Shown: positions 36,420 to 50,195 of the stretch, in pieces
Layout of the letters: the number at the start of each line of letters is the position of its first letter
Numbering within the stretch: the first letter of the stretch is position 1
NCBI RefSeq assembly: GCF_910596095.1
Contig: NC_056553.1
Location: 22,014,725-22,078,724, forward strand
DNA: 64,000 nucleotides
Direction: 5' to 3'
From: Thunnus maccoyii
Taxonomy: Eukaryota > Chordata > Actinopteri > Scombriformes > Scombridae
The notes under the pieces: model-generated
Told to the model about the DNA's origin: nothing
What the model saw: only the letters and a program-made list of their open reading frames with translations
Database searches by the model: none
Program-made: the position numbers and the translations under genes

Positions 36420-36960
36420 CACCACACACACTTCAAGTTAGAAAAAAAATAAGGACCGCCATCCTTCCACTCCTTCACCTTGTAGTGTCGCGGCCTGAGA
36501 GTGCCACAGTACTGTCCTAAATCCTCTAATCCCGGCAGAGGAGGCAGGGACAGCCGGACAGGAGACAGCCGAGGTAGCTGGTTTGGCTTGGCTGCAAGTT
36601 GAGGGACCGCTGGAAATGTTGAACGCAGAGCAGATGCGACTCTCAGCCTCTGTCTGCTCCTCACAGCAGCTCGCCCCCACAGCCGACCGCATGTGTCGTG
36701 AAATGTGAAAAAAAACACAGAACACCAAGAAATGCCAGAAGTAAACACGGTGTATCCTTCGACCTGGAGCCACTTTTACCTGTGAAATACGTCGTTGCGT
36801 TGCCGCCTAGTCCCCGGCGCTCATCCCTGCCGCTGCTCTGGACGGACTGAGCTCGGGTCTGTGAGGGAACAGCCCCTCTACACCACAGCACAGCACTGAG
36901 GAAACATCCCTCTGCTCCAGCGGGGAGGCAGCTGGATGCTGCTCAGCATTAAGGTCACTT
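36420..36960 (-). promoter_or_regulatory. jcad: Probable jcad promoter and non-coding exon 1
   Basis: A GC- and CpG-richer island in AT-rich surroundings. On the minus strand a good donor TTTCACAG|GTAAAAG puts the exon end at 36780. Upstream (36781-36960) lies CpG-rich DNA with short uORFs, such as ATGAGCGCCGGGGACTAG. No other gene on this strand is seen between here and the jcad acceptor at 27393, so it is the best candidate for the first exon. The start of transcription is not resolved and no TATA box is obvious. Confidence 0.5.
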
Positions 36961-38906
36961 CACACTAGCATTTCACATCTATCTATCTTGTCCTTAACTA
37001 GGCAGACTGCAGAAATTAAATTCTTATACAATTTACATACTGTAATTACTATGACACATATGATTGATTTATATCAGCATGATTAATGTCAGCCCATAAA
37101 GGTTGATTACTTGCAAATAAAAATGTGTGTAAGCTGGCCATCACCTCTACACATCCTTGATTGTGTGTATGAAAATGTATACAATATATACAGTATGTCT
37201 AGTTCAAACTACTGTAGAAGAATTTTAATGATGATGTATTTATTCTACCCCAATTCCAAACTTGCTTTCTTTTTGTTTACATATGTAGAGCTGGTGTATT
37301 TTTGAGTGATCATTTCACTCTTTTGCAATGTTTTACAGACCAATTAATCTATTTATTGAAAAAGTAGTCAGCAGATTAATCAATAATTAAAATAATTATT
37401 AGTTGCAGCCCTAAACATATTTAGAGGATAATGTTGGGTCACAGTGAACTCTATACCTGATAAAGATTGCTTCAAGGGGTTTATTTTGTAGAACAAGATT
37501 CACTGTGGACTTCTAACATTATTATTATAAAAAGCATTTTCAAGAGTTGATCAAATATCTGGTCATTCACACTTTTGTTTTGGTTCTCCTGGAAGTTTTG
37601 CCAAAACCTACGTACGCCCGTCTGGCTCCAAGCCCTCCAAGCTGAAAGTTGTACTCCCTTTCCACCTCTTAAAAAAGAACTGAGGACCCTGAACCTCCAT
37701 AATATTGACACAGATGTTGCATATAACTGAATTCCCCTGAAACTAAGGGAAGCTGGTAGGCTTCTGTCGGCCCTGGTTTTTGTATTCCCACCGTGGAAAT
37801 AATTTCAGTGGACTGTCTAGTATCTTCCTATTGAAATACATCCTCTGATTTATTTGTAATTTGTCTGTCCACTTTGCCTGATCACAGCTGTTAATGTGTT
37901 CCCTTGGCAATACCTTCAAAACAGTAATGTTCATGTTTACATAGGTCAACTTAACTTTGAATTACCCACTTGATGATTATCTCTTTTCCGGTAAAGCTGG
38001 CTATTGTTCCAGTTGTTGACATAGCATATCCTGTGGCCAGTAGTATATGGAGCAAAAATATCCGTAATGAATTAATAGAGTCAAAGAGATAGTGGTGTTT
38101 TAGTTCACTGCAGGTGTTGCTTGTGAACAGTTTGTCCAATAGAATGAAGCATTTAGATAGCAAAGGTTATGACTTTGGACTGCACCACATGTTAAGACAG
38201 AGGAACTTGACAAGAACAATAGGAGTGATATGAGATCCTCTAACTGCTGTGTTACAGTAGTTTGGAAAAGGCATATCATTTAATTTGGCCTGTGACTCAC
38301 TGGCATCTGCTCAGTATCACTGAAGGTCAGCACTTCTGCTGCTCCCTGTGTTCATGAAGTGCATGCCGCCTGTACCGCTCTGCATCCGACAATCTGTCCA
38401 TGTCTGTTTTCCATTGTGCCGTACATATGCAGTCCATATGCAATGCACTGCAATGTGATGCAGAGACGGTGATGTCACCGCTCCATTTGCCAGTTGTGGT
38501 TTTGTGGTTGAGCGTTTCTTAGCTCGGTGAGCAGCGCTGCCCACTGTAGGCTGCTGCAGTTGCCGGCCCCCAATTCTCCACAATTCTGACTCTCTAGGTG
38601 TGGGAGGGGACTCAAGATAAATCTCTGCTCTTCTAGTAATTCAGCAATACCAACCTGGGAGAAAACTCCAATCTGAATTCATGAATCTGGAGAGCAGCAC
38701 TACATGTACAAGGCAGAAGCTGGAATTTGGACTGAACAGAAAATTAGAATGCATGAAAAGTAAACATATTAAATATTAGGGATATCTTGGTGGAGCTGCA
38801 GTCCAATTCCACATCTACGTCTTAATTGTTTCTAAACTTAAAAATTCTCTTCTAACACTTCTGCTTATGTTTACTGTTTATCTCCCCTTTTGCACTTAGT
38901 ACAGAT
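36961..38906. other. Intergenic, no gene seen
   Basis: Contains a repeat relic at about 37310-37415 ending ATTATTAGTTGCAGCCCTAAAC, the right end of the GGGCTGCAACTAA family. The rest shows only short open frames without splice support. Confidence 0.5.
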
Positions 38907-39426
38907 TTAAGGAATAGTTCAGCATAATGGGAAACATGCTTATTCCGTTCTTGCCACGAGTTAGATGAGAAGATCAACCACTCTTGTATTAATTCTGAAA
39001 CTACAGCTAGCAGCCAAGTAGCTTAGCTTAGTAAAAAGACTAGAAGCAAGGCTAAAAGCTGGCCTGGCTCTGCCCAAAGACCTCTACCAGCACCTCTAAA
39101 GCTAGTCACTGTGCCTGGGAAAGAAATAGTCCAGCACACAACCCACTGTAAAACTACAACTTTTATACAGATTAAAAAAGCAAGAGCTAACGAGTTGATT
39201 GGTTGAGAGGTTGCTGATTTTTTTGTTTTGTTTTGTTTTTTGCTTTGGACAGAGCCAGGCTAGCTGCTTCCCCCTGCTTCGTGTTTATGCTAAACTAAGC
39301 TAACCGAGTGCAGGCGGTAGCTTCATAGTTAACAAACAGATACAAGAGTGGTATACGTTTTTTCATCTACCTCTCAGCAAGAAAATGAATACGTGTATTT
39401 CTCTAAATGTCAAACTATTCCTTTAA
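38907..39426. mobile_element. TTAA-flanked fish MITE, near full length
   Basis: 520 bp with TTAA at both ends and inverted termini: left GGAATAGTTCAGCATAATGG, right (reversed) AGGAATAGTTTGACATTTAG. The interior has CTGGCCTGGCTCTGCC and, near the other end, GCCAGGCTAGCTGCTTCCCC in opposite orientation, making it partly palindromic. It is the intact counterpart of the split copy in the jcad last intron. Confidence 0.7.
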
Positions 39427-41959
39427 TAAGTGAGGACATTTTTACTGGATTGACATAATCAGTCTGAAGGCAGAGCATAGCCAAGATTTTGGTCATACTA
39501 GGTTAATTAGACCCCCTTAACAAAGTCTGTAAAATGTCCAGTTCGTATAGATTTTTTTTGCAGCATTTATTTAAACAAATTAGCTCATCTCATTTATTTT
39601 CTGCATGTTTTGTTTCCCTGCCTGATGGTCTCAATGCTGATTCGTGGCCTTCTCCATATTGCTCGAAATGTTCTGACTTTATTTTACTTTTTAGGCTTAA
39701 CAATAAATAGTCCAATATAAATATACAGAGTTAAAAAAAATACTGCAAGTAGCCTTTAAAAATCCTCACCATGGAATGTGAACTCCATGTCAGGTTGCTA
39801 ACATGTCCAAATTCCCATTGGAAAAAGAAACAGATGACATTACCTCAGTGTCCTCAATTGTAGCTACAGTCCTGCCTGAAATGACTACGTGTCCCTATCA
39901 TTATGTGTAATCAGTGTATATGGTGTATTGTATAAGTTACCTCTGCTGAGGTGAGGCTCACATCAAAGGCCACTGTGGAAAGAGGCTTGCTACAGTAGCT
40001 TTAAATAGATCAGCAGGTAATGGGCTTTGGAAGGCTGTAATTGTAGCAATCCTAATGTAGCGAGTGCAGCCACCTTTTAAAGCTTGGCATGGGCCAGACA
40101 GATTACCATCAGGGGGCTGCGGTGCCACCTGGCAAACATGATCCTTTCTGTGATCGGTCTAATTTACGGCCACCGGCCATCCAGGAGTTGGCTCGCACGC
40201 TCTTGTCTCAACATTTGGTTTGAGTTCTATATTTGACAAATAACCCATGATGATTTAACTTTCCTCCTTGACAACAAAAAAGAAAACTTGCCAGGCCATT
40301 TGAAAGCTGCAGGGGTTCTGAAACTACTTCCAGACAGATTTTATTTAACATCACCTTGATGGCTCACTCTCAAAGAGAATGCCAAAGAATGATTTGATGC
40401 TGCTTCCAGTCTACCTAGCTTATTGCAAAAGTTGGATGCTTTTTCATACAGAAAGAATGTGCTAAACTTGGCTCAGCTATAATAACTGCGCATTTGTGGG
40501 CCGCATGGACCAAAATTGTCCATTTCCCATCAGAATCCATCTGCAGACCTATAATTAGGATTATTTTAGGAACGCCAGAGTATCCAGTGGTCACTGCATC
40601 CTCTGGATCTATCTCACAGAACCACAGGAGCTGCCCTGAACCCAAACAATTGCACCATAGTGTAACATAAACATAAAACTATTTCTGTGTTACATTCCTC
40701 TATCCATCACCACCACCTTGACTGAAATTGTGAATCAACAGCAGGAAACCATTGTCAACATTTGGGGTATTGTTGTATTGGCAGTGATTATGAACATGTG
40801 CTCCTTGTTTACTGCTGCTTAACACTGTTGTCTTTTGTCTATAACAAAATGTCTGAATTCGAAACTCATTTGAAAACAAAACGTGTTTAGCTATCACATG
40901 CTAAGAGATGATTACTTTTGGAATACACTCTGAGAAGGAGCAAGGTCACTACATCATATCCCAACATTGGTTATCTAATCTACTCAGTTTCTTCCTCCGG
41001 AAAGTTTTTCTTTTTCTAAGCTGTGATCCCACAGCAACTGGTCAGCAACTAGCTGAAACAGCAGAAAGAAATTTTGGGAAAAGCAATGCCAAGGCAATAA
41101 TGAACACATACAGTCACATGCTCACACACAGAAGTACAGAATCTTTTCAAATATGATTTTAAGGCCTCTTTCCACGTAACATAGCCATGATCAAACCAGC
41201 TCTACACCAACAAAGCAAATCCCTAAACAGCTGGGTTTTGACGGAGTGCCTACCGTAACTCAGGACAGATGTGGAGAAGGCCTGACTGTATGAGGTCTGA
41301 GCCTCCGCGGCGGTATCACTCCACCCAGAGGCATCTGCTCAGGAGATCTGAGGGACCGACCGGGGATTTTTTTGTGTTTTGGTCCGGCCATGGATTGAGG
41401 TTATTGTTGTAAGGTAAGAGATCTGTGGGGAAGAGGGCACGGAGGCCACTCTCAACACATGAGGATCATGTAAAGCCCCCTCACCTCTGATCCAATGGTG
41501 TGAACAGCTGCCTCGTGTTGATGCAGAGATTCACTTTGATCCACCTTGATAGGGGTTCAAGCACACAAATGTGTTCATATCATGTAGTGGAGTTGCTTTT
41601 GGAAATTGCACGCTGGTCTGTTTGATATGATTTACCTGTTTAAAAAAATATTCCCCCATAGGGCAAAAAGTGAGCTGTGGACCCCTATTGACCCCCCACC
41701 GTCCACCCTCGTATTTCTCAATTTAGTTCAGTTGTTTGGTGGATTAAATACAACTTTAATTGTGAAACAAAGTATCACCTAAAATATACAAAGTTTGACA
41801 CAGCACCACTCTTCAAGACAAGGCCTTGAGACATTACAGTTTCCTGAAGAATTACATTCATATTGGGTGATAACGCTCCTCACAACTGACGTCCATAACA
41901 AATGTTGAGTGCTAAAGAAGAAGTGCACCCTTTATCTTGTGAGGTGGGAAGTAATGATA
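39427..41959. other. Intergenic, with a candidate regulatory block
   Basis: No gene supported. The block 39960-40210 is balanced in composition and free of recognised repeats (for example GTAATGGGCTTTGGAAGGC and ATCAGGGGGCTGCGGTGCC), resembling a conserved non-coding element. Conservation is untested. Confidence 0.4.
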
Positions 41960-42265
41960 ATGAGTTGGGCTGCTGCAGTTATTAATCAATTAGTTGATCG
42001 TAAGAAAATTAATCAGCTAATATTTTGATAATCAGTCAGTCGTTTTTCAAGAAAAAATGCCAAACATTTGACCATTGTAACTTGGCTGTTTTTCCTTGCA
42101 TTGCATTATAGTCAATCCAGTACTTGTGGTTCTGGGCATCACATAGAGCTATTTTTCAGTGGCATTCTCAGGCATTTTTCACTATTTTGTAATGTTTTAC
42201 AAGCCAAACGATTAATCAAGAAGATAATCGCCAGAGTAATTGATAATGAAAATAATTGTTAGAGG
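41960..42265. repeat. GGGCTGCAACTAA-type dispersed repeat
   Basis: Starts GGGCTGCTGCAGTTATTAATC and ends AATGAAAATAATTGTTAGAG, with imperfect inverted ends. The interior includes AAATGCCAAACATTTG and TAATGTTTTACAAGCC. Other pieces lie at 28970-29240 and 37310-37415. Likely a non-autonomous DNA transposon relic. Confidence 0.5.
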
Positions 42266-45200
42266 TGGATGGGTGTGTAGCACCCATACCTCCCATCCAC
42301 AATTTTATGTAGGAGACCAGAATTTGCATCCCATAACAGACCTACAATTAACAATTGGGTTTTTATAATCATTCCCTACCTCATTCCCTAAAGTTTTCCA
42401 GTCAGCTGTGTAAGGAAGACAGTGATACTGATCATCATTGCAGTGGTAGAAAAATAAAGTATTTTTGAGTTTAGAAAAACATTCATTCAGAATGCAACAA
42501 GTCTTGTAGCTGTGTTGCACTCTGGTGGTCTAATGTCTGCTTCTGTGGGTGGAGAAAATGTTATGTCAGGAATGCAAACTACTGTACTGTAATCCTTAAA
42601 AACCTGTTTTTTTTATTTCCCGTAGGGAATTCCCCCAAGCTGCTCTCTGTCAATGAAAGAACCTTCGTGTATGGCTTGGGAAAAGAGAGACTGCCGTGCA
42701 CTGAGGAAGCAGTTTGCATCAATACAACCCTTAGTAGTTAATTGCTCATTTCAGTGGATCTCAGATATTTAGCCAAGGACTGCAAAATAGTGAGCCATCT
42801 GGCTGCCGACCTCATCAGCCTCTCCTCTTTGCTTTCCTAAGATTTCATTTAATCTGTTTTAAGCTGCTTGTTTAAAAGTGGTGAAATAATTGGTGGGAGT
42901 GGAACCAATGAAGTAATGATACACCCATTCTCTCCTCGTGCTAATTGCTAAATGAAAATAATCCACTCCTCATTTTGCTGTTGCCAGCCTGAGATCTCTT
43001 TAAGGAGCCTGCAAGGTCACCAGACCCCACTTGGAGGGAACTTCTTATTTTCATTTCCAGGGTGATCAACAGTTTGAGTTTTTGTTCAGAAGTACAACAG
43101 TTTGTATCATCATATCAAACCTGTGACCCTTCAAGACTTTTCTGTAGAGCTGATAAAGCACAGGGCGCTCGCCTGCTGCTCTCCCTGTGACACATCACAT
43201 TGTTTGAATGCAAAAGTATGTCTTCCATTATCTGAATTAGATAAGATATTGATGCTTCGTGAAGGCAGGACATGAGGTGCCCATGGGCGAGATACTTGAC
43301 CTCTGTTTGGTATATGAGTCATACAGATAAGTGCTTTCATGCAGACATCACGGCTAATTTGATATGTCCACATCTGGGCTGCTCATGCCAGAGATGACAT
43401 CAGTAGCTACTCTTAGCAGAGGGACAGCGCATGAGAAAGTCTGTGAGACCGATGACCGTCATCTGCTGTGGTCTTACAGATGAAATGTCGGAGGGTAATA
43501 GCAGAGTCATGGTGATCCAATTCACATGAACCGTCTGCAGCCAGAATACTGAATCTGATTGCACAAAACAGTTCCCCTTAAATCATTATGTTTGATTCAT
43601 TTCACCACACATATCATTCGGATGACAGATCAACTCTGACTTTGTGCACTCAGATGGATCACTCTTTCTGAAAATGCTTGCCAGACTTGGTAGACAACTC
43701 AATGAATCACTCAGTGTGTGAGTGTGTTTTGCCATCCCAGTGTCTTGTTTGCACTCCTCCTTGCTCCTCTAAGTATCACTGGGTTGTTATATGGCAAAAC
43801 ACACAATTCCAGTAACACACACACACACATGGTCGGAGCAATATAGGCTGTCCCCGATTCCTCATGGGATCTGACTGGAGTGCAGCAGACACACAGACAG
43901 CCCCAGTGAGCCAGACGTGGAAAAGAGAGGGAAGGAAGATGGAAGAGTGCCAGAGGGAAAATACAGGCTTATCGTGTAGACAGCCCTGTGTTTCCAATCT
44001 GCAAAATGTTTTATAAGTTTGCAGTAATGTGTAATTACACCACAGCTAACCTAATTACCAGTCTGACAATGCAGAGAAAGTGCATTATTTCAGGGCTAAA
44101 TGGTGGATGATATACTGTAAAGGCTAAGAGGTGTAGGAGCAAAAACAAAGTACAGACAACACTGTCAACCATTTTTATAGGGACTGTTTGTGTGGTAGAA
44201 AGTCGTACCACAGAAAACTGTTTACAGTGTGTTCTGTGGATTGTATATAGTAACAGGGAAGCTGTTTCTGGAAAAAACATTGCTGTAAGTTTTTTTAAAT
44301 GTTTTTCAATGCTGTGAGGACCACAACCAAAATTCCATTCACCTTTATTGTGTAGAGAGCTTAAGTCCTGATGCCACCCCCAGGCTAGCTGCTGTTGCTA
44401 ACACAATATCATTGAAGGGTCTTTCTTTCATCTCTCTTTCTGGAATAATATAAATGTTTCTGGGTTTGTCTATTCATATTCTAATTTAAGCGAGAACCTA
44501 CTCCAGCATTTACTTTTAGAATTCAAACCTTTCATGATTTTAGCAAAGTTAAAGAACACTTATGTATTAACATTATCTTTAATGAAGTTTTACAAGTGTA
44601 GCATGCGCAGTCGTCATATTTGGTTTCCCCCTTATCCATGATATCCACACAATGTTCTTCTAATTTTACCTTTCTTTTTAAGTGCAATCTCTTCTGTCTA
44701 AAAAATATCTACACCGTTTGGCCCTCTCCATCCTGCTGTTGCTACAGGCATTTTTGGACTCACCACAACTACTTGACTGGCCTCCTTTGTTGAGCTCAAG
44801 CTCCCAGGAACTGCTCTGGACTGTGATCTGATTTTGGCGTGCTGGCAACATTCTGCATGCAAGTGTTACGTGATGCACGCTAGCCAAAAAATACTTTATT
44901 CACATACACAATCATTACAAAGTTTGCAGCTGTAAAACTGAATACATTTTTTGGAGCATCAGAAACATCCCAAAATGACTGTATGATTGGAATGTGATCC
45001 ATCTGGTGCAATAAAAATGGAAAAGTCTAGAATACTGGTATTAATAATGTATTTTACGCCAAGTATGTGTACAGAGAGGCAACTGGAAGTCAGGCGGCTC
45101 AGCCAGAGAAGTGTCTGACATGCATGCTCCCCATTGGTAGGAGTGGATGGTGTGTCATCTTGGAACATGGCATTTAGTTTTTCTTACTACATCCATGGTT

Positions 45201-46220
45201 GAGCTGGTGACATTTAATTCCTGCATGTCATGGGCTTGTGGGAAATGTTCGTTAAAGGCTGATATAAAAAGAAATGAAAAAAAACCAAACAATTTTAGGT
45301 ATTTTTTCTTTAATTACCATTATTATCTACACATAAAGAGTATGCATGTTTGAAGGCTGGATTTTGAGTTTTTTGTATTATTTCAAATGTCAATGTGATT
45401 TTGATATATTTCAAAACTTGGACAAAGATAACCTTAAAAATAATTGCATGGCTAGTGGGACATGATAAAATGTTTTTGTTATTAGTGTGAACAAACCTCT
45501 TAAACCTGATGATTGCGTGCTGGGAGGATGACACAAGTCCTGCCCTGACCAGTACCAGGCACTCATTTCTACCCATCAACTCCCAGTTCAACCCCCTCCC
45601 CTTACTAAGCCCATACACCAGCAGGGGGGTGATGATGAGCATGCTGGGCCACGGACATGGGATGAGATAACTCACATCTGGAGCCACAAACAAGGTCTCC
45701 GTTAAGCTTTCACTGGAGTCACTAAGGCACTGGCAAGAGGACAAAAAACCCTCACTTGAGTCAGCTGTAAAGCTTATACTCTCTCAGAGAAAAGCTCTCC
45801 ATCTAGTCTTCTATACTTCATTGTTCAGTGGTTCAGTTAACAAGAGGCAGAGAGGAACATTGAAACTGACCAAAACCACAGGATTGCAGAATGTCTGTAA
45901 AGTCTTTCCTATCAAAACTAAAACAGAATTCCAAAATAGCTGAGGGTGATGATAACATGTTTATTGAACTGAAACCTGCAACCTTTTTCATGCCAGTTGT
46001 TTTTTTTTTTTTACAGATGGTATATATGCAAAAGTAATGATTTGCTCTCAAGTGCATGCCATAGAGTCTCCATTATCACTCACACACTTCAGCATGCACA
46101 CAAACACACGTTACGACATCCATAATTCCCGGAAGAGACATTAGCAGTATGATTCGCTCTGTGGGGGCCAACAGGCGTGAGAGATGGATGAGTGACAAAG
46201 GTTGATGGAGAGTGCGCACG

Positions 46221-46261
<41 letters not shown>

Positions 46262-47943
46262 GACATGGTTTGGATTCCTCTGCAGGTTCCCTCCCTCTCT
46301 TGACATGTTGCTCAGGGATAAGGAACTCTCTTCCTCCACCCCAAGGACTCACAGCGGCCACTGTTAGCTTTTCACAGAACCCTTCCAGTGACTAATTATA
46401 GTGTCAGCCTATCTGCGCCCATTCCTACACCCAGCTGTTTCACATGCACACACTCCCTTGGCTTTCCCCTGGCTATAGCGAAGAAAACTTTTTCTAGTTG
46501 CAAAAAACAAGGCAGAACTCATATTTCTTACTCTTTCCTTTATTTAATGGATGTCTTCCATAGGAGTAGAGTGGGAGCCAATGGCATGAAAAGCACTTTT
46601 GAAAATGTTATATAAGTCCCATTGCACTTAAAAAAGCAACGTACCTGCGTGTCCTGCTGCAAGCGATATCATTTGGACTATATCCTTAGCAAGCTGATGG
46701 AGAAGTTTGAAAGAAACTGAGCCAAACAGAAGAGAGACAAATAGAATTAGAAACAAAGATATGTGCAGGGAGACACATGGAGGTACAGCATGGGGAAGGA
46801 GTGAGTGGGAGAAGTGTGGCGTGAGTGTATCAAAACAAAACCACCCGGCTTTTTCAAGCTCAATTGAACATTAAATCACTTTGGGCGAGGGAAATATGAC
46901 ACGGTGTTATTTTTGCCGAGCTCCGGTGCAAGCGCTCTTAAGAGGTAAAGACTGAGCGTGGAAATTGAGCCAAGAGGACTAAAAGCGTTTGTTGTTTTTC
47001 AGCATGTTGATCCTGGGTGGAATCTAACCTCTCCGTGTTGCGACGGTGGAGGTCTGTGGTGAGGAGTCACTCAAGGATGAAGTTAAAGGCTCAGTTCGCA
47101 ACTCTCAAGGGCCATCCCCGCTTCATTATTTTTGCTCCAGCACTGCAAGCTGTGGGACTTAGCTAGGGAGGGTGTCATCTGTGTCAGATTTATAATTCAT
47201 GTGTCTGGCTGACTGCTCCTCTCCAGTAGTTTGTGTACATATAAACAATGTGACAGGGGACAGCAGGAAGCTTGGGGTCTAAATCTGGATGCTTCATTGT
47301 GCAGCGAGCCCCACCCAATTAGGTCTGCTTGCAATCAACAACGTGTAGACCTCCTACCACGCAGCTGCATACACACACAGTGCGCGACACGTTCCACTGA
47401 CTTCCAGCAACTCATTTATTAACATTATCAGCAATTGCCCAGTTCACTGCGAGTCCATCAACGCAGACTGGAGGCAGCACACAGGGTCAAACACAGTGCA
47501 TCACCACTGAATCATTCTTCCAGCGTGTACTTGGAGCCATAAGACCAAGGCTACAGAATACAGATGTAGCTGTAGTGAAGTGCTGCTGTCCAGACTACTT
47601 CAACCTCAAGGTGAACTCCTCACTTTTAAACTTTTAAAGGTGTACATAGAGTATAATCTATATGCCTATTTAGCTCTGCAACATAATGTGGAGGCACTGG
47701 AGCTGCCTACCATCCTTTCTGTAATCACCATGATATTTTACACAGAACCTGTTAAACCAGAGGTTATTAATTCTGCAAATTAATATAATAATTAGTGCAC
47801 ATGTCCAAGTCAACATGCTTACCTTCACAGCTCCGCTATTAATGTAAATGGATCTTAAAGCCTTAAAGAGATATGGTGGTCTTATTAGTATGCAAATGTA
47901 TGCATCTAGGTGCTTCAGTATCTAAACTTATACTAAAAGTATT
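42266..47943. other. Intergenic, candidate regulatory blocks and an (AC)n tract
   Basis: No gene supported. Repeat-poor blocks at 42625-43030 (with GTTAATTGCTCATTTCAG and CTCGTGCTAATTGCTAAATG) and 46850-46985 (with AGCTCAATTGAACATTAAATC and CAAGCGCTCTTAAGAGG) look like conserved non-coding elements. A 144-codon minus-strand open frame at 45310-45744 has no splice partners or family resemblance. Confidence 0.4.
46215..46256. repeat. (AC)n microsatellite
   Basis: An uninterrupted run of about 16 CA units preceded by CACG variants. Confidence 0.97.
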
Positions 47944-48336
47944 AAAGGACTAGTTTTTAAGATTTATGGGGCTCTATTGGCTGAAATAGAATATAATATT
48001 CATGAGTATGTTTTAGTTAGTTTATAATCACCTGAAAATAAGAATTGTTGGGTTTTTGTTACCTTAGAATGAGCCCTTTATATCTATATAAGGAATGGGA
48101 CCTCTCCCATGGAGGCCACCATGTTGCACCGCCACGTTTCATATTACAGTAGCTCAGAATGGACAAACCAAACACGGGCTCTAAAGGGGGCCTTTCGCAT
48201 TTTTTGCGAGTTTTGTGGCCACCGTAGGTTCTCCTGCATACTTAGAAGGGGAGGGGGAGGGGATAGGTATTCAGTTGGCTGCAATCTGCAACCTCACCAC
48301 TAGATGCCACTAAATTCTACACACTGGTCCTTTAAG
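47944..48336. mobile_element. TTAA-flanked MITE, copy 2
   Basis: Same family and order as 18267-18669: TTAA|AGGACTAG at the left, CTACACACTGGTCCT|TTAA at the right, with the shared GGAGGCCACCATGTTGCACC core. The left inverted end is more eroded than in copy 1. Confidence 0.75.
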
Positions 48337-49723
48337 TTGTTTCTAATTGGCATTGTTGTTGAATTATAGACACCTGATGTCCACAATATATACTTAAATC
48401 CTACTTAAATTAAAGCTGGAAGACACTGAACTGCAACCCTGTGCTCACATATGAAGTGACGTGTGCTGGTGAAAGCATGAATAGTGCAGGTTAAGAGCAT
48501 GGTCATGTTGCAGGGCAGATCTGGGGCTGCCTGGCACGGCCTGTTTTGCTCTGTATTCACACAACCTGTGATCTGAAGCCAGCAACCAACCAGCCACCTC
48601 CACCACCTCCCTCTTCCTCTGTAAACAGCAGTAATCTGCAGTCCAGCTGCAGCTCAGGGACAGCAGTGGGAGTCAGGGACATGAGGTGGCCATGGAGCCT
48701 AGACACTGAAGGGGAGATAGGATAATGTACAATGTAGCTAATAATTCATAGCAGCTTCACAATGTGGCTGCACATATTTAACATTATTCTTTTCAACACT
48801 TTCCCCCCATCCTCCTCTTCCTGGTTCTTTATCTTTAAAAAAACAAAAATCACACAAACCAGGTCATCCCACAACAGCTGGCTCTATGTCAGCTGAGAGA
48901 GGTAGTGCTTGCTTTACAGGAGGCTTCAGAGCCATCTTTAACAGAAGAAGAATAGACCTCCATACACATCACAGGGTGTTTCCCCAGATGCAATACATTA
49001 TAGCATTCCACTTTCACTAACCCCTTTTGCTGTCCAAGAAAGACCCCAAAAGCACTGACTAGACTGTGCCATAACATCTGAGGCAGGCAGGACCACCAAC
49101 ATAGTGAGGCCCTTTGTAGGGCTTGTTTAGTGGTCGCTTTATATCGCCTCCCCACCCTCCTTCAGTTAATGGGTATTACAGGGTTTTACCATCTGGCTGC
49201 ATCAACCTCGCTGATGTCTGCGGAAATGAGACAAGGTAAAAGACAACTATGAAAATATTGATCCAAGTGGTTTGGTGTGAATGAGGTATATTTCGTGATA
49301 ACTCTGCTTCCTGGAGAATAAATTAGCTATTTTTTATGCGAATGCTTGAACATCTACACATTAATCAGTGAATTAAGAGAAAAATCCACCATTTAACACT
49401 TTGCTAATGTTAACTAAACAGAAAACCCTATAAGAACAGGTAGAGCCAGTTACCCCAGTTACTCCACCAGCTCCAGCTTCAGTAGACCAGAATGCACTGT
49501 ATAACACATGTTGACACAACCTCTCTTTTTTTCAATTGCAAAAACTCTCCCTGCTGTCATCATGGCTCGCTACAACTATTTGTAAAAGCTTTAGCTGAAA
49601 TTAAGAATTCTGGGAATTGGGGGAAATCACTAACAGGACCACAGATGGCACTGAGGACACTGTTCTCAGTATTTGTATTCTAGGAAAATGAGGACAGAAA
49701 CCACAGAGTCTACATTTTACAAT
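48337..49723. other. Intergenic, nothing recognised
   Basis: No exon, RNA or repeat end that can be supported. Confidence 0.45.
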
Positions 49724-50095
49724 TTAAAGTTGCACTATCAATATTTTCATTTTAGCAATAGAGAAAATTACTAAGTGTTACGTTAAAGCAGTCAGCCACA
49801 AACAAGTCTCAACTAATTCTGCAGTTCCCATGAGCTCTATGGAGACCTTTAGTGTCTTTCAGCTCATTGTTTTGGTTTTATGACCCAAGATTTAACTGTT
49901 TTGGTTCAGTCTCACCACTCTCACGACCTTGTTGTCCAGCCATAGCCAGCAGCAATATTGAGAAAAAGCTTAAAGAAACCCGCTGTTCACCTTTTCAACG
50001 CCAAACTGCAGAAAGAAAAATTTAGCAACGAGCTGGTGAACATGGTAAAGCATTTAGCTGCTAAGGAGACAGATATTTAAAGATTATTACACATT
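49724..50095. repeat. Dispersed repeat family R3, copy 1
   Basis: TTAAAGTTGCACTATCAATATTT..., then TTTAGTGTCTTTCAGCTCATTGTTTTGGTTTTA and TGTTTTGGTTCAGTCTCACC. The same ordered motifs recur at 53795-54025 and 59585-61020, so this is an interspersed repeat; the class is unknown. Confidence 0.6.
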
Positions 50096-50195
50096 ATACA
50101 CATTATATTAACTCAAATATGATCAGATTTGACTATTATAGGCTAAGAAAAAAATAAATACAAATATTCAAAAGGCTATTCAGTGGTTTACTTAC

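Larger units (their letters stand above)
27393..36779 (-). other. jcad: Inferred jcad first intron
   Basis: About 9.4 kb between the proposed non-coding exon 1 and the coding exon. It contains a hAT-like MITE (28140-28880), a dispersed repeat fragment (28970-29240), and several repeat-poor blocks with ATTA/TAAT motifs (about 29540-29800, 30720-31130) that may be enhancers. A second donor-like site, AAACAG|GTAAAA, lies on the minus strand near 35471 and could mark an alternative first exon. Confidence 0.5.

Noticed and set aside
45310..45744. 144-codon minus-strand frame
   Set aside because: No splice signals, no start context and no resemblance; length is within chance for this much sequence.
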